Positions 15,808 through 26,218 of a stretch of 64,000 bases of DNA are shown in pieces; the first letter of the stretch is position 1, and each line of letters starts with the position of its first letter. The notes under the pieces are model-generated. The model was not told the origin of the DNA and did no database searches. It saw nothing but the letters and a program-made list of their open reading frames with translations. The position numbers and the translations under genes are program-made. This DNA comes from Nesterenkonia sp. LB17 (GTDB lineage: Bacteria > Actinomycetota > Actinomycetes > Actinomycetales > Micrococcaceae), in assembly GCF_022565915.1 (NCBI RefSeq), contig NZ_JAJOYX010000001.1:186001-250000 (forward strand). Reading direction: 5' to 3'.

Positions 15808-16761
15808 ATGAGCGTCATCGAGAACTCCACCCTGGCCATCGTCGGAGCGGGAAGCGTCGGCACATCCACCGCCTATGCGGCCATGATCCGCGGCTCCGCA
15901 CGGCAAGTGCGCCTCTATGACATCGACGCCGCCCGGGTCGAAGCAGAGGTCCTCGACCTTGCCCACGGCAGCCAGTTCACCGGCGCCACGGACATCGACG
16001 GCGGCGCGGACCTCAGGCACGTGGAGGGCGCCGACGTCGTCGTCATCACGGCCGGGGCCAAACAGCACCCCGGACAGACCAGACTCGACCTGGCCGGCAC
16101 CAATGTGGACATCCTGCGCAGCATGCTCCCGAAGCTGCTGGAGCGCGCTCCGGATGCGGTGTATCTGCTGGTCACCAATCCCTGCGACGTGCTGACCGTG
16201 GCCGCCCAGCAGATCACCGGGCTGCCCAGCAGTCGGGTGTTCTCCTCCGGGACCGTGCTGGACACCGCGCGACTGCGCTGGAAGCTGGCCCAGCGCGCCG
16301 GTGTCGCGCAGTCCAGCGTGCACGCCCACATCGTGGGGGAGCACGGCGACACCGAGTTCCCGCTCTGGTCCGCGGCCAGCATCGGGGTGACCCCGCTGCT
16401 GGACTGGGAGCGTGAAGGGCTGCGGGTCTTCGACACCGAGGAGCTCGAGACCCTCTCCGATGAGGTGCGCAACGCCGCCTACAAGGTGATCGCCGGCAAG
16501 GGTGCCACGAACTACGCGATCGGGCTCTCCGCGGCCCGGATCGTGGAGGCGGTGCTCAACGATGAGAACGCGATCCTTCCGGTCAGCAGCGTCCTCGACG
16601 GATTCCTCGACATCAGCGGGGTGGCGCTGTCCATCCCGACCGTGGTCTCCGCCAGCGGTGTGCAGCCGGTGACGACCACCCCCTTCGCGGCGAACGAGGC
16701 CCAGGCGCTGCGTGACTCCGCGCAGGCGCTGGCCCAGGTGCAGGCCTCGCTGGGGATCTGA
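15808..16761 (+). CDS. ldh: L-lactate dehydrogenase
   Basis: The 317-residue enzyme reduces pyruvate to L-lactate with NADH in the cytoplasm. The nucleotide-binding loop is GAGSVG (residues 13-18), the substrate-contacting arginine is in QTRLDL (about 92), NPCD is at about 130 and the catalytic histidine is in GEHGDTEFP (about 179). The specificity loop has AKQHPGQ, as in LDH rather than malate dehydrogenase. It is a single gene ended by a very strong hairpin shared with purL. Confidence 0.92.
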   Translation: MSVIENSTLAIVGAGSVGTSTAYAAMIRGSARQVRLYDIDAARVEAEVLDLAHGSQFTGATDIDGGADLRHVEGADVVVITAGAKQHPGQTRLDLAGTNVDILRSMLPKLLERAPDAVYLLVTNPCDVLTVAAQQITGLPSSRVFSSGTVLDTARLRWKLAQRAGVAQSSVHAHIVGEHGDTEFPLWSAASIGVTPLLDWEREGLRVFDTEELETLSDEVRNAAYKVIAGKGATNYAIGLSAARIVEAVLNDENAILPVSSVLDGFLDISGVALSIPTVVSASGVQPVTTTPFAANEAQALRDSAQALAQVQASLGI

Positions 16762-16766
16762 CCCAA

Positions 16767-16810
16767 GACGAAGAGACCACCCTGGCATCCGCCAGGGTGG
16801 TCTCTTCGTC
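16767..16810. terminator. Bidirectional terminator between ldh and purL
   Basis: A perfect 20-base-pair stem (starting GACGAAGAGACCACCC) closes on a 4-base loop. It lies 5 bases after the ldh stop and 34 bases from the purL stop, so it can end both convergent transcripts. Confidence 0.92.
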
Positions 16811-16844
16811 TCGGCCGGCGCTGGTCTGCTCCAGCGGCCGTGCT

Positions 16845-19220
16845 CTACTTCTCCTGGCGGACCGCTTCGGTGGCCTCACCCAGGGTGGCGAAGCGCGAGG
16901 GGATGACCGCGCTCCATGCCTCGCGCAGCTCATCCAGGCCCAGCGTGAAGCTGTCGCCCGCATAGGGTCCGGCGACCTCGAGGTCCCCGGAGCTCGCATC
17001 CACCACGCCGATGCGCAGCGCCGCGAAGCCCCGCGCCGTGGTCATATCGGTGAAGCGCAGCTCCTCCGACCGGGGCAGCGCGACCAGGGCGCGGGCCTGG
17101 GACTCGCTGAAGAGCGCGGTGAACGGGTCCACGCCGTCGCGTTCGCAGATCCCGTCCACGGCCACCCGGGCGCCCACGCCGAAGCGCAGGCCCATCTCGG
17201 CCAGTCCGGCGGCGAGCCCGCCCTCGGAGAGGTCGTGGGCGGCGTCGATCATGCCGTCGCGGGAAGCGTTGATCAGGATCTCGCCGAGCATCTTCTCCGC
17301 GCCAAGGTCCACCTTCGGCGGCAGCCCGCCCAGGTGGTCGCGGCCGCGGGCGAACTCGGAGCCGTCGAGCTCATCGTGGGTGGTCCCGAGCAGGTAGATC
17401 GCCTGGCCGTCGGCCCAGCGCTCGAAGCCCGAGGGGGTGCGCCGGCTGACGTCGTCGAACTTGCCCAGCACGCCCACCACCGGGGTGGGGTGGATGGCCC
17501 GGCCGGCGGTCTGGTTATACAGCGAGACGTTTCCCCCGGTGACCGGCACGCCGAGCTCCTGGCAGCCGTCGGCGAGGCCGCGCACGGCCTCGGCGAACTG
17601 CCACATGACCTCCGGGTCCTCCGGGGAGCCGAAGTTCAGGCAGTCCGAGACCGCCATCGGGATGGCCCCGGTGGTGGCCACGTTGCGGTAGGACTCGGCC
17701 AGCGCCAGCTGCGCCCCGGTGTAGGGGTCCAGATAGGTGTAGCGCGCGTTGGCGTCGGTGGAGAGGGCGACGCCGAGCCCGGTCTCCTCGTCCACCCGGA
17801 TCACACCGGAGTCATCGGGCTGGGAGAGCGCGGTGTTGCCGCCGACGAAGCGGTCGTACTGATCGGTGATCCAGGAGACGTCCGCCATGTTCGGGCTGGT
17901 CATCAGGTCCACGACGGCGCCGCCGAGCTCCTGCGCGGTCTGCGGCAGGTTCTCGCCTGCGGCTGATGAGCGGAAGGTGTCGGCCTGCAGGGCGTCCTGC
18001 CAGTCCGGTCGGTGGTAGGGCCGCTCGTAGACCGGGCCGTCATGGGCGACGGTGCGCGGGTCGACGTCGACGATGGTCTCGCCGTCCCATTCGATGATCA
18101 GCCGGCCGGTGTCGGTGACCTCGCCCAGCCAGGAGTATTCGACCTCCCACTTGGCCATGACGCGCTCGAACTCGGCGGCGTTGGCCGGGGTGACCACTGC
18201 CATCATGCGTTCCTGGGACTCTGACATCAGGATCTCTCCCGGGGTCAGCGAGGGATCGCGCAGCAGCACGTCGGTGAGCTCCACGTGCATGCCGCCCTCG
18301 CCGTTGGAGGCGAGCTCGGAGGTGGCGCAGGAGATGCCGGCTGCACCGAGGTCCTGGATGCCCTCGACCAGTTCGGCGTGGAAGAGCTCGAGGCAGCACT
18401 CGATGAGCACCTTCTCGGCGAAGGGGTCACCGACCTGCACCGCGGGACGCTTGGAGGGCTTGGAGTCGTCGAAGGACTCCGAGGCCAGCACCGAGGCTCC
18501 GCCGATCCCGTCGCCGCCGGTGCGGGCACCGAAGAGGACCACCTTGTTGCCCACGCCCGAGGCGTTGGCCAGGCGGAGGTCCTCATGGCGCATCACGCCC
18601 ACGGCCAGCGCGTTGACCAGCGGGTTGTCCTGGTAGACGGAGTCGAAGACGACTTCGCCGCCGATGTTGGGCAGGCCCAGGGAGTTGCCGTAGCCGCCGA
18701 TGCCGGAGACCACGCCGGGCAGCACCCGCAAGGTGTCAGGGTGATCGATGTCGCCGAAGCGCAGCGGATCCATCACCGCCACCGGGCGGGCGCCCATGGA
18801 GATGATGTCGCGCACGATTCCGCCCACACCGGTGGCAGCGCCCTGGTAGGGCTCCACGAAGCTGGGGTGGTTGTGCGACTCGATCTTGAAGGTGACGGCC
18901 CAGCCGTCGCCGAGGTCGGTGACGCCGGCGTTCTCGCCGATGCCGACCATCAGGTCCTTCTTCATCTCCTCGGTGACCTTTTCGCCGAACTGGCGCAGGT
19001 GGACCTTGGAGGACTTGTACGAGCAGTGCTCGGACCACATCACCGAGTACATGGCCAGCTCGGCCGCCGTCGGCCGCCGCCCCAGGATCGAGACGATCCG
19101 GTCATACTCGTCGGACTTCAGGCCGAGCTCGGCCCAGGGCAGGTCGGTGTCGGGGGTGGTGGAGGCGTGCTCCACGGTGTCGATGTTGAATTCTTTGTCT
19201 GTCACAGTCGGCTCGCTCAC
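16845..19220 (-). CDS. purL: Phosphoribosylformylglycinamidine synthase, large subunit
   Basis: The 791-residue enzyme catalyses the ATP-dependent fourth step of purine synthesis, turning FGAR to FGAM with ammonia from PurQ. Its length is that of the small PurL form, which works in a complex with PurS and PurQ. Visible family blocks are [12 protein letters not shown] near residue 64, [20 protein letters not shown] near 110 and [10 protein letters not shown] near 570. The GTG start overlaps the purQ stop (GTGA), and the three genes purS-purQ-purL form one operon. Confidence 0.97.
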   Translation of the reverse strand: MSEPTVTDKEFNIDTVEHASTTPDTDLPWAELGLKSDEYDRIVSILGRRPTAAELAMYSVMWSEHCSYKSSKVHLRQFGEKVTEEMKKDLMVGIGENAGVTDLGDGWAVTFKIESHNHPSFVEPYQGAATGVGGIVRDIISMGARPVAVMDPLRFGDIDHPDTLRVLPGVVSGIGGYGNSLGLPNIGGEVVFDSVYQDNPLVNALAVGVMRHEDLRLANASGVGNKVVLFGARTGGDGIGGASVLASESFDDSKPSKRPAVQVGDPFAEKVLIECCLELFHAELVEGIQDLGAAGISCATSELASNGEGGMHVELTDVLLRDPSLTPGEILMSESQERMMAVVTPANAAEFERVMAKWEVEYSWLGEVTDTGRLIIEWDGETIVDVDPRTVAHDGPVYERPYHRPDWQDALQADTFRSSAAGENLPQTAQELGGAVVDLMTSPNMADVSWITDQYDRFVGGNTALSQPDDSGVIRVDEETGLGVALSTDANARYTYLDPYTGAQLALAESYRNVATTGAIPMAVSDCLNFGSPEDPEVMWQFAEAVRGLADGCQELGVPVTGGNVSLYNQTAGRAIHPTPVVGVLGKFDDVSRRTPSGFERWADGQAIYLLGTTHDELDGSEFARGRDHLGGLPPKVDLGAEKMLGEILINASRDGMIDAAHDLSEGGLAAGLAEMGLRFGVGARVAVDGICERDGVDPFTALFSESQARALVALPRSEELRFTDMTTARGFAALRIGVVDASSGDLEVAGPYAGDSFTLGLDELREAWSAVIPSRFATLGEATEAVRQEK

Positions 19221-19996
19221 TGGGCACCTCCGGCAAGAGATGCGATCACGGAGGTGAAGATGGTCAGTCCGTCGGTGCCGCTGCGCATCCCGGTGGCGTC
19301 ATCGGGACCGTAGCCGGCTTCCACGGCGTGCTCGGGGTGCGGCATCAGGCCCACCACGTTGTGAGTCTCGTTGGTCACGCCGGCGATGCGGTTGCGTGAA
19401 CCGTTGGGGTTCTCGCCCACGTAGCGGAAGACCACGCGGCCCTCGGCCTCGAGCGCCTCCAGGGTGGCCGGGTCGGCGAGGTACTGGCCGTCCTGGTTCT
19501 TCAGCGGGATCGCGATGAGCTCCTCGGGGGTGAACTGTGAGGTCCACGGGGTGGAGGTGTTCTCCACACGCAGCACCTGGTCACGGCAGAGGAACTTCAG
19601 GTGATCGTTCTTCACCATCGAACCCGGCAGCAGGTGGGATTCGGTGAGCATCTGGAATCCGTTGCAGATGCCCAGCACCGGGAGTCGGGTGCCTGAGCTG
19701 GCGGTGGCTGCCTCGATGATCTTGTTCATCATCGGGGCGAAGCGGGCGATGGCGCCGGCGCGCAGGTAGTCCCCGTAGGAGAAGCCGCCGGGGAGCACGA
19801 TGGCGTCCACATTCTGCAGCGACTCATCGGCGTGCCAGAGCGGGACGGCGGTGCCGCCGCCGAGGCGGACGGCGCGCGCGGCGTCGCGGTCATCGAGGGT
19901 GCCGGGGAAGGTGACGACGCCGATGCGCGCCCCGCTCAGCGGGTTCGCGGCGGGGGCCGCATGGAAGTCCCCGATCAGAGGAGTCTCCGTGCTCAT
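19217..19996 (-). CDS. purQ: Phosphoribosylformylglycinamidine synthase, glutaminase subunit
   Basis: The 259-residue class I glutamine amidotransferase supplies ammonia to PurL. The nucleophile cysteine is in LGICNGFQ, and His-Glu of the triad are in [23 protein letters not shown] is also typical. It carries an extra N-terminal segment of about 20 residues before GVVTFPG compared with shorter PurQ proteins. It overlaps purS and purL by four bases each. Confidence 0.96.
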   Translation of the reverse strand: MSTETPLIGDFHAAPAANPLSGARIGVVTFPGTLDDRDAARAVRLGGGTAVPLWHADESLQNVDAIVLPGGFSYGDYLRAGAIARFAPMMNKIIEAATASSGTRLPVLGICNGFQMLTESHLLPGSMVKNDHLKFLCRDQVLRVENTSTPWTSQFTPEELIAIPLKNQDGQYLADPATLEALEAEGRVVFRYVGENPNGSRNRIAGVTNETHNVVGLMPHPEHAVEAGYGPDDATGMRSGTDGLTIFTSVIASLAGGAQ

Positions 19997-20253
19997 GCAG
20001 CGCCCTCATCATCGACGCGCACGCTGATGACGTCTTCGATCACGGGGTTCGAGAGCATCTCTGCCGCGGCGGTTCGGGCGCTCTCCAAGACCTGCTCGGT
20101 GACAACACCCTCGAAGGTGAGCTCGAAGCGCTTGCCCTGGCGGACGCCGGAGAAGTCGGTGAATCCCAGGTGCGGCAGCGCGGAGGCGATGGCCTTGCCC
20201 TGGGGATCGAGAATCTCTGGCTTGGGCATGACCTCGACGATGATGCGCGGCAT
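19993..20253 (-). CDS. purS: Phosphoribosylformylglycinamidine synthase, PurS subunit
   Basis: The 86-residue protein bridges PurL and PurQ. It shows [13 protein letters not shown] at the start and SVRVDDEG at the end, as in other PurS proteins. It is the first gene of the operon. A TAGACT element on the minus strand near 20380 could be its -10, but I found no good -35. Confidence 0.94.
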   Translation of the reverse strand: MPRIIVEVMPKPEILDPQGKAIASALPHLGFTDFSGVRQGKRFELTFEGVVTEQVLESARTAAAEMLSNPVIEDVISVRVDDEGAA

Positions 20254-20441
20254 AGGGTCTCCTGTGCGATGGTGCGAGTGGATGAGCCCGCGGGACCGCT
20301 ACGAGGTGCCGTCTCACGCACCGCGCGGGTCCAGATCAGCACGGCTGGGGACGACGGCGGCACGCTCCGCGAGCTTGCCGGATCAGTCTACCGGGTGCCC
20401 GCGCCAGGGATGACGGGTGAGCCTGATGAGATGCTGGAGCG

Positions 20442-20939
20442 ATGACCGAGAACGCATCCGCCCAGCCCGGCGCCGAGCAGCCGGACACCGACCAGCCCGG
20501 CGCCGGCCCGTCGGACACCGAGCAGCGGCATGGCGACCCGCGCTGTCCCTGCGGATCCGGCGACGCCTACACCGCCTGCTGCGAGCGCTTCCACCTGGGC
20601 GCACCGGCTCCGACGGCGGAAGCATTGATGCGGTCCCGCTTCAGCGCGAACGCGCTGCTTCACCGCGATCCAGGACGCTTCGGCGGCTATCTGCACCGCA
20701 CCTGGGCCGCCGAGACCCGGCCCGCGCTGAGCGACCTCACCGCGCCAGGCCCGGACTGGACCCGGTTGAGCATCCTGGGCACGACGGCGGGCGGCCCGTT
20801 CCACGACACCGGGACGGTGGAGTTCGTGGCCACCTACCTGCACCACGATCATCAGGGCGCCGGGGGGAGGCTGCGCGAACTGAGCCGGTTCCGCCGCGAG
20901 TCCGGCCAGTGGCTCTACGTCGACGGTGACGTGAGCTGA
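20442..20939 (+). CDS. YchJ-like (UPF0225) protein with SEC-C zinc motif
   Basis: The 165-residue protein has a flexible Gln/Pro/Asp-rich start (1-32), then a SEC-C metal-binding motif CPCGSG (Cys35, Cys37) with CC at 46-47. The rest is the NTF2-like YchJ domain (LMRSRFSANALLHRD, TVEFVATY, LRELSRFRRESGQWLYVDG). The family function is not established. It is a probable single gene. Confidence 0.88.
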   Translation: MTENASAQPGAEQPDTDQPGAGPSDTEQRHGDPRCPCGSGDAYTACCERFHLGAPAPTAEALMRSRFSANALLHRDPGRFGGYLHRTWAAETRPALSDLTAPGPDWTRLSILGTTAGGPFHDTGTVEFVATYLHHDHQGAGGRLRELSRFRRESGQWLYVDGDVS

Positions 20940-21013
20940 ACCCCTGACGTGCATCCGCGGGAGCGTCTACAGTGGGCGAACGTCAAGAGATCCAGCGGGC
21001 AGAGGACCGTGGC

Positions 21014-21763
21014 ATGGCAGCGACACGAGTGGCAGTGCTGGGAGCCTCAGGGCTGGCCGGATCGCTGGTGATGCGGCGTCTGCCGAGCCGTGGGGTGGAG
21101 ACCGTGGGCGTCAGCCGGCATCTCGGTGTAGACATCGGCGATCTTGCAGCGCTGCGGCGCGCGCTGGTGGGGGCTGAGGTCGTCGTGGACTGTCTGAATC
21201 ATCAGAGCTTCACGGCGCGGGCCGCGGCAGGGTTCTTCGAGCCCGCCGCGCGGAACGTGGTGGCCGCCCTGGAGGGGACGCGGGCCCGCGTCGTCTGCCT
21301 CTCGATCGTCAATGCGGGCGACCCTCGCGTCAACCGCTGGCTCGGGCACTACCGCGGCAAGGCAGCCCAGGAGAGGGTCTACCGCGGAAGCGGGCTTCCG
21401 CTGAGCATCGTGGGCACGACCCAGTGGTTCGAACTGGCCGAACAGCTCCTGAGACAGACGCGGCTGGCGGGCACGGCGTTCGTCCCCGGCCTGCTCTCGC
21501 GTCCGATCGCGGTCGCAGAGGCCGCGGAACAGCTGGTGGAGCAGGCCCTGACCCAGCAGCCTGCCGAGGTCACCGAGGTCTGCGGTCCAGAGCAGGTCGA
21601 CATGGCGGAGCTGGCCAGGGCGATCAACGAGCAGGATCATGTGGCCCGCCGGGTGGTGCGGATCCCGCTGGGAGGGACCGCGCTGGGCAGCGGGGCGCTG
21701 ATCCCGCCCTCACCCACGGTCATCACCACCACGACGGCCGAGCAGTGGCTCTCGCAGAGGTGA
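21014..21763 (+). CDS. NAD(P)-binding Rossmann protein, NmrA/SDR-like
   Basis: The 249-residue protein opens with a dinucleotide-binding motif GASGLAG (residues 10-16) and has an atypical short-chain dehydrogenase layout (VVDCLNHQSF, LSIVGTTQWFELAEQLL). It lacks the YxxxK active site, so it may be a redox sensor or nucleotide-sugar-type epimerase rather than a classical dehydrogenase. The ATG at 21014 has an AGAGGA site upstream; the open frame before it has none. Confidence 0.75.
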   Translation: MAATRVAVLGASGLAGSLVMRRLPSRGVETVGVSRHLGVDIGDLAALRRALVGAEVVVDCLNHQSFTARAAAGFFEPAARNVVAALEGTRARVVCLSIVNAGDPRVNRWLGHYRGKAAQERVYRGSGLPLSIVGTTQWFELAEQLLRQTRLAGTAFVPGLLSRPIAVAEAAEQLVEQALTQQPAEVTEVCGPEQVDMAELARAINEQDHVARRVVRIPLGGTALGSGALIPPSPTVITTTTAEQWLSQR

Positions 21764-21905
21764 GCCGTCCTGCCGCCGGGGGCTCAGCGGTGGGGAGCCA
21801 GTCACCCGGCGGGTGGAACAAAACCGCAGCCGCTCACGTTATGCCAGGCGAAATCTTACAGTTTTTGAAGAATCGGTCCACCGCTGGCCGAGGGACGGGA
21901 TCACC

Positions 21906-22562
21906 ATGACGCAGACGCCACTGACCATCGGAGTGCTCGGTGCTGGCCGGGTCGGCACCGCCGTCGCCCGTCAGGCCGTGCGGGCCGGTCATGCCGTGAA
22001 GATCGCGACCGCCAAGCCCGCTGCAGACATCGCGCTGCTCACCGAGGTGATCGTCCCCGGCGCCGCCGCCGTGGACCGCGAGCAGCTGAGCGGCGCCGAC
22101 ATCATCGTGCTGGCCGTGCCGCTGCACAAGTACCGCAGCATCGACACCTCGGTGCTGCGAGACCAGGTGGTGATCGACACCATGAACTACTGGGCGCCGG
22201 TGGATGGCTTCATGGACGAGTTCGAGAACGGCACCAGCACCAGCGAGGTCGTCGCGGAGTTCCTCGGCGGTGCGCGGGTCGTCAAGACGCTGAACCACAT
22301 CGGCTACGGCGATCTGGAGATCGATTCCTACCCGGCCGGGGACCCGCAGCGCCGGGCGCTCGCCGTCGCCGCCGATGACACCGCAGCCAAGGCCCTGGTC
22401 CAGGACTTCGTGGACTCCCTCGGCTACGACGCCGTGGACGCGGGACCGCTCGCGGCCGGCAGGGCCTTCGAGAACGGCACCGAGATCTTCAACGGCCGCC
22501 ACGACGCCGCGCGGATGCAGGAGCTGCTCAGCGAATGCAGCCGGGTGCTCGCCAACGCCTGA
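21906..22562 (+). CDS. F420-dependent oxidoreductase-like Rossmann protein
   Basis: The 218-residue protein has GVLGAGRVGTAVARQAVRAG (residues 9-28), then VLAVPLHKY and TMNYWAPVDG. This matches the F420_oxidored/NADPH:F420 reductase-like family, which binds NADP and a second substrate. The exact reaction is unknown. The ATG at 21906 follows a GGGA-containing site. It is ended by the hairpin at 22578-22615. Confidence 0.78.
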   Translation: MTQTPLTIGVLGAGRVGTAVARQAVRAGHAVKIATAKPAADIALLTEVIVPGAAAVDREQLSGADIIVLAVPLHKYRSIDTSVLRDQVVIDTMNYWAPVDGFMDEFENGTSTSEVVAEFLGGARVVKTLNHIGYGDLEIDSYPAGDPQRRALAVAADDTAAKALVQDFVDSLGYDAVDAGPLAAGRAFENGTEIFNGRHDAARMQELLSECSRVLANA

Positions 22563-22577
22563 GGCAGGCTGCTCAGC

Positions 22578-22615
22578 GGTCTGATCAGGCGTTATTGCAT
22601 CCGCCTGATCAGACC
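22578..22615. terminator. Bidirectional terminator
   Basis: GGTCTGATCAGGCG pairs perfectly with its complement over 14 bases around a 10-base loop. It lies between convergent genes ending at 22562 and 22643. Confidence 0.88.
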
Positions 22616-22642
22616 GGAACAGGTCAGACCGGATCCACAGGG

Positions 22643-23554
22643 TCAGCCAGGCGGCTCAATCTCCTCCAGCACCGCGAGCAGCTTCCCACGCAGCACCTGG
22701 GACTCCTCCGCGAAGCCCTTCTGCGCCCGGGCGTAGGCCGATCGCCCCGCGGGAGTCTCGATCGGCACCGGCTCGTAGCCCCAGTCGCTCAAGTCGTAGG
22801 GGGAGGCGCGCATATCCAGCCGGCGGATCCGTGAGGCCAGATCGAAGCACTCGAGGAGCAGGTCGCTGCTGACCGCGGGAATGAGCTTATAGGCCCATTT
22901 ATAGAGGTCCATATTGGCGTGCAGGCAGCCCGGCTGCTCCATCCGGGTCTGCGATTCCCGGGTCGGCTCGAGCGCATTGAGCGGCCGGGCCGAGGGCGTG
23001 TAGAAGCGGTAGGCGTCGAAATGGGTGCACCGGATGTTCGCGGCCTCCACCACCTCGTCGGTGCCGGCGGCGCCGAGCCGCAGCGGGACCTGGTCGTGGC
23101 GCTGGCCATGGTCCACCGACTTGTACACCATGGCCCACTCGTGCAGCCCGAAGCATCCCAGCTGGGCCGGCGCGGCCGCCGTCGTGCTCAACAGGCGCCG
23201 CGCGAAACCGATCATGGAGGCCCGATCTGTGCGGAAGCCCTCGACGTCGAGGGTCACCCCGGCGGGAGTGCTGCGGTAGTGCTTCCATTCGGTCCGCTCA
23301 GTCTCCGGCGAGTCCTCGAGCGCGAATCCCGCACCCGGGTGCCAGCGGGAGAGCTTGCCGGGGGAGTGGGAGTAGTAGGTGAAGAGGAAGTCCTCCACCG
23401 GGTGCTTGGTGCCGGCATGACGGCGTGCCAGGAAGTCCTCGGTGAGGCGGTTGACCACGGCCTGGTGGGCGGCAGCTCGCTGGCGGTGCTCCTGTTCAGG
23501 AATCACGGTCAGACCGTGTGTTGCCCCGAGCGGAGCTGGTGTTTCGGTTACCAT
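22643..23554 (-). CDS. Uncharacterised protein often labelled 3-methyladenine DNA glycosylase
   Basis: The product is about 303 residues, soluble and without signal peptide. It has conserved-looking blocks such as VEDFLFTYYSHSPGKLSRWHPG (about 55-76), FGLHEWAMVYK and HFDAYRFYTPSARPLN. Actinobacterial relatives carry the glycosylase label, but I see no helix-hairpin-helix or AlkA-type catalytic Asp, so that activity is unproven. The ATG at 23554 is preferred to GTG 23575. The upstream strand lacks a clear ribosome-binding site, and the transcript may be nearly leaderless. Confidence 0.75.
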   Translation of the reverse strand: MVTETPAPLGATHGLTVIPEQEHRQRAAAHQAVVNRLTEDFLARRHAGTKHPVEDFLFTYYSHSPGKLSRWHPGAGFALEDSPETERTEWKHYRSTPAGVTLDVEGFRTDRASMIGFARRLLSTTAAAPAQLGCFGLHEWAMVYKSVDHGQRHDQVPLRLGAAGTDEVVEAANIRCTHFDAYRFYTPSARPLNALEPTRESQTRMEQPGCLHANMDLYKWAYKLIPAVSSDLLLECFDLASRIRRLDMRASPYDLSDWGYEPVPIETPAGRSAYARAQKGFAEESQVLRGKLLAVLEEIEPPG

Positions 23555-23580
23555 CGGGTATATCACTCGTACCAAGTGCG

Positions 23581-23620
23581 CAGGCGGCAGGGAACCCGTA
23601 AAGGGTACACCTGCCGCCTG
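23581..23620. terminator. Hairpin between acetyltransferase remnant and glycosylase-like gene
   Basis: CAGGCGGCAGG pairs with CCTGCCGCCTG over about 10-11 bases around an inner AACCC/GGGT mini-stem. It lies downstream of the minus-strand lysC/acetyltransferase unit and upstream of the next minus-strand gene. Confidence 0.7.
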
Positions 23621-23656
23621 TGTGCTGGTGGCGCCGATATCGGGGGCAGACGCCGC

Positions 23657-24075
23657 TCAGCCCAGCTCTCGGCGCATGATCCAGCGCGGCCGGTGTCCGC
23701 TGTGTGCGGTGGTGGGCCCGGCGACCTCGAACCCGTGGGCCTGGAAGAGCTCCGTGGTGCCGACATAGCCGCTGATCACATCGACCCGCGTGCCCTCTTC
23801 GAGCTCCATCGGATACCCCTCGAGAACTGCAGCCCCGTGAGCGGCGGCGTGCCCCACGGCACCGTCGAGGAGATCATGCATCAGCCCGCGCCGTCGGAAT
23901 CCGGCGCGGACCACCGACCAGGGGTCTCCTCCATGAAGGCCGGCCGGTCCGGACCCGAGATCCGGGAGTCCCGGTAGGACATGCACCAGCACCCCAGACC
24001 GCCGGGCTTCCTCACCCCGACGACCTCACCGAAGTCATCGAAGCGCCCGACGGCGGGGCGCACCACGGTGCCCAT
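23657..24075 (-). pseudogene. Broken GNAT-family N-acetyltransferase
   Basis: Two reading frames carry the two ends of one acetyltransferase. The N-terminal frame (24075 down to about 23925) has the family start RPAVGRFDDFGEVVG, KPGGLGCWCMSYRDSR and ends usefully at GPDRPAFME. The C-terminal frame (from about 23925 to 23657) begins at DPWSVVRAGFRRRGLMHDLL, followed by GAVGHAAAHGAAVLEGYP and YVGTTELFQAHGFEVA. Intact relatives have about 60-70 more residues in between, so an internal deletion that also shifts the frame has removed the core. It abuts lysC (8 bases) on the same strand. Confidence 0.8.
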
Positions 24076-24083
24076 GGTCGGGT

Positions 24084-25367
24084 TCAGCGGCCGGTGCCGG
24101 CGTAGACCGTCGCCTCTTCGTCGGAGTCCAGGCCGAAGGCGGTGTGGATCGCCGCCACCGCACGGTCCAGCAGCTCGACGTCGGTGATCACCGAGACGCG
24201 GATCTCGGAGGTGGAGATCAGGCCGATGTTGATCCCGGCGTCGCGCAGGGCGGTGAAGAACCGTGCCGAGACGCCGGGGTGGTTGCGCATCCCGCCGCCG
24301 ATCAGCGAGACCTTGCCGACCTGGGGCACGAAGTCCAGGGACTCGAAGCCGATGATGGCCTTGTGCGCGTTGAGCATCTCCTGGGCGCGCTCGCCGTCCT
24401 CACCGGGGAGGGTGAAGGAGATGTTGGTGGTCTTGGTCGCCATGGAGACGTCCTGGACGATCATGTCGATGTTGATCGCACCCTCGGCGATGAGGTTGAA
24501 GATCTCCGCCGCCTTGCCCGGGACGTCCGGGACGCCGGTGATGGTGAGTTTTCCTTCGGATGCGTCGTGAGAGACGCCGGAGATGATCGGCTGTTCCAAG
24601 GGTTCGCCTTCCTGAATCTTGACGGTGTCTTTGGGGTTGGGGATGACCCAGGTGCCTTCGAGCTGGCTGAACGAGGACCGGACGTGGAGCTTCACGCCGA
24701 ACCGGCGGGCGTACTCCACCGAGCGCAGATGCAGCACCTTGGTGCCGGCGGCCGCCATCTCCAGCATCTCGTCGCTGGAGATCTCATCGATCTTCCGGGC
24801 GGTCTTGACCACGCGCGGATCTGCGGTGAAGACCCCGTCGACGTCGGTGTAGATCTCGCAGGCGTCGGCCTTCAGCGCGGCCGCCAGGGCGACGGCGGTG
24901 GTGTCGGAGCCGCCGCGTCCCATCGTGGTGATGTCTCGGGACTCCCGGCTCATCCCCTGGAACCCTGCGACGATGCCGACGTGGCCGGCGTCGAGGGATT
25001 CCTGCACGCGCAGCGGGGAGACCTCGATGATGCGGGCCTTGCCGTGGATGGCGTCGGTGATCATGCCGGCCTGGGAGCCGGTGAAGGACTGGGCGGACTC
25101 GCCCAGCTCGTGGATCGCCATCGCCAGCAGCGCCATGGACATGCGCTCACCGGAGGAGAGCAGGATGTCCATCTCGCGGGACGGCGGTGACGAGGTGAGC
25201 TGGCCTGCGAGGTCGAGCAGGTCATCGGTGGTGTCACCCATCGCGGACACGACCACCACGACCTGGTGCCCGGCGCGCTTGGTCTCGACGATCCGCTTCG
25301 CCACTCGTTTGATGCTTTCGGCGTCTGCAACGGATGATCCGCCGTACTTCTGAACGATCAGGCTCAT
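24084..25367 (-). CDS. lysC: Aspartate kinase
   Basis: The enzyme (427 residues) phosphorylates aspartate, the first step towards lysine, threonine, methionine and ectoine. The start motif is VQKYGGSSV (Lys7), then SGERMS near 80, GFQGMSRES near 150 and [13 protein letters not shown] near 160. Two ACT domains occupy about 265-420 and give feedback control. The ATG at 25367 has an AGGAG site; an in-frame ATG at 25382 does not fit. asd usually follows lysC in actinobacteria but is absent here; the broken acetyltransferase takes that place. Confidence 0.95.
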   Translation of the reverse strand: MSLIVQKYGGSSVADAESIKRVAKRIVETKRAGHQVVVVVSAMGDTTDDLLDLAGQLTSSPPSREMDILLSSGERMSMALLAMAIHELGESAQSFTGSQAGMITDAIHGKARIIEVSPLRVQESLDAGHVGIVAGFQGMSRESRDITTMGRGGSDTTAVALAAALKADACEIYTDVDGVFTADPRVVKTARKIDEISSDEMLEMAAAGTKVLHLRSVEYARRFGVKLHVRSSFSQLEGTWVIPNPKDTVKIQEGEPLEQPIISGVSHDASEGKLTITGVPDVPGKAAEIFNLIAEGAINIDMIVQDVSMATKTTNISFTLPGEDGERAQEMLNAHKAIIGFESLDFVPQVGKVSLIGGGMRNHPGVSARFFTALRDAGINIGLISTSEIRVSVITDVELLDRAVAAIHTAFGLDSDEEATVYAGTGR

Positions 25368-25423
25368 GACAGGTTGTCTCACTCCTGGGGATGTTTGGGA
25401 AGGTAGGTCAATTCTAAATCTGA

Positions 25424-26218
25424 TCAGGCGTCGCCGAGCACAGCGCTGAGGAACTGCTGGGTGCGCTGGTGGCTGGGGTCCGAGAAGATCTTCTCCGGCG
25501 CCCCCTCTTCGATGACGCGGCCGCCGTCGAACATCATCACCTTATGGGAGACGTCGCGGGCGAAGCTCATCTCATGCGTCACGATCAGCATGGTCACATT
25601 GGTGGTGTCCGCGACGTTGCGCAGGATGTTGAGCACGTCTCCGACGACCTCGGGGTCCAGTGCGGAGGTGACCTCGTCGAGCAGCAGGATCTCCGGGTCC
25701 ATGGCCAGCGCCCGGGCGATGGCGACGCGCTGCTGCTGTCCACCCGAGAGGCTCAGCGGGTGCTGGTCGGCCTTGTCGGGCAGGCCGACCTGTTCCAGCA
25801 GCGAATGTGCTTTCGCGGTGGCCTCGGCCTTGGACTGGCCCAGCACGTAGATGGGCGCCTCGATGATGTTCTCCAGCACGGTCATGTTGGGGAACAGGTT
25901 GAACTGCTGGAACACCATCCCGATCCGGGTGCGCAGCTTCTTCTGCTCCTTGGAGGAGACGGCGACGCGCTTGCCGTCCTTCTCCCGGTGGGTCAGCGGC
26001 TCGCCGTCGACGAAGATGTACCCGCCCGTGAGCTCCTCGAGTGTCATCACCAGGCGCAGGATGGTGGTCTTTCCTGAACCGGAGGGACCGATCAGGGTCA
26101 CCCGTTCTCCGCGCCGGACCGAGAAGTTCAGGTCTTTGAGCACGATGTTGTCCCCGAAGCTCTTCTGAACATCGACGAACTCGATGACCGGGACCTCGGG
26201 GTCAGTTGGCGTAGGCAA
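25424..26218 (-). CDS. ehuA: Ectoine/hydroxyectoine-type ABC importer, ATP-binding subunit
   Basis: The 264-residue ATPase has Walker [10 protein letters not shown] (44-52), Q-loop [13 protein letters not shown], signature [15 protein letters not shown] and Walker [15 protein letters not shown]. The extra segment [16 protein letters not shown] before the Q-loop is seen in EhuA-like proteins. It is the last gene of ehuB-C-D-A and overlaps ehuD by 17 bases. Ligand assignment comes from the whole cluster and is by family similarity only. Confidence 0.78.
   Translation of the reverse strand: MPTPTDPEVPVIEFVDVQKSFGDNIVLKDLNFSVRRGERVTLIGPSGSGKTTILRLVMTLEELTGGYIFVDGEPLTHREKDGKRVAVSSKEQKKLRTRIGMVFQQFNLFPNMTVLENIIEAPIYVLGQSKAEATAKAHSLLEQVGLPDKADQHPLSLSGGQQQRVAIARALAMDPEILLLDEVTSALDPEVVGDVLNILRNVADTTNVTMLIVTHEMSFARDVSHKVMMFDGGRVIEEGAPEKIFSDPSHQRTQQFLSAVLGDA

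Noticed and set aside
20170-20445. Plus-strand ORF over purS and its promoter
   Set aside because: Antisense to purS, with no ribosome-binding site and no recognisable motif.
23564-23576. The 13-mer CACTCGTACCAAG shared with the palindrome at 52694-52706
   Set aside because: Dozens of shared 13-mers are expected by chance in 64 kb of GC-rich sequence, and the promoter context differs.
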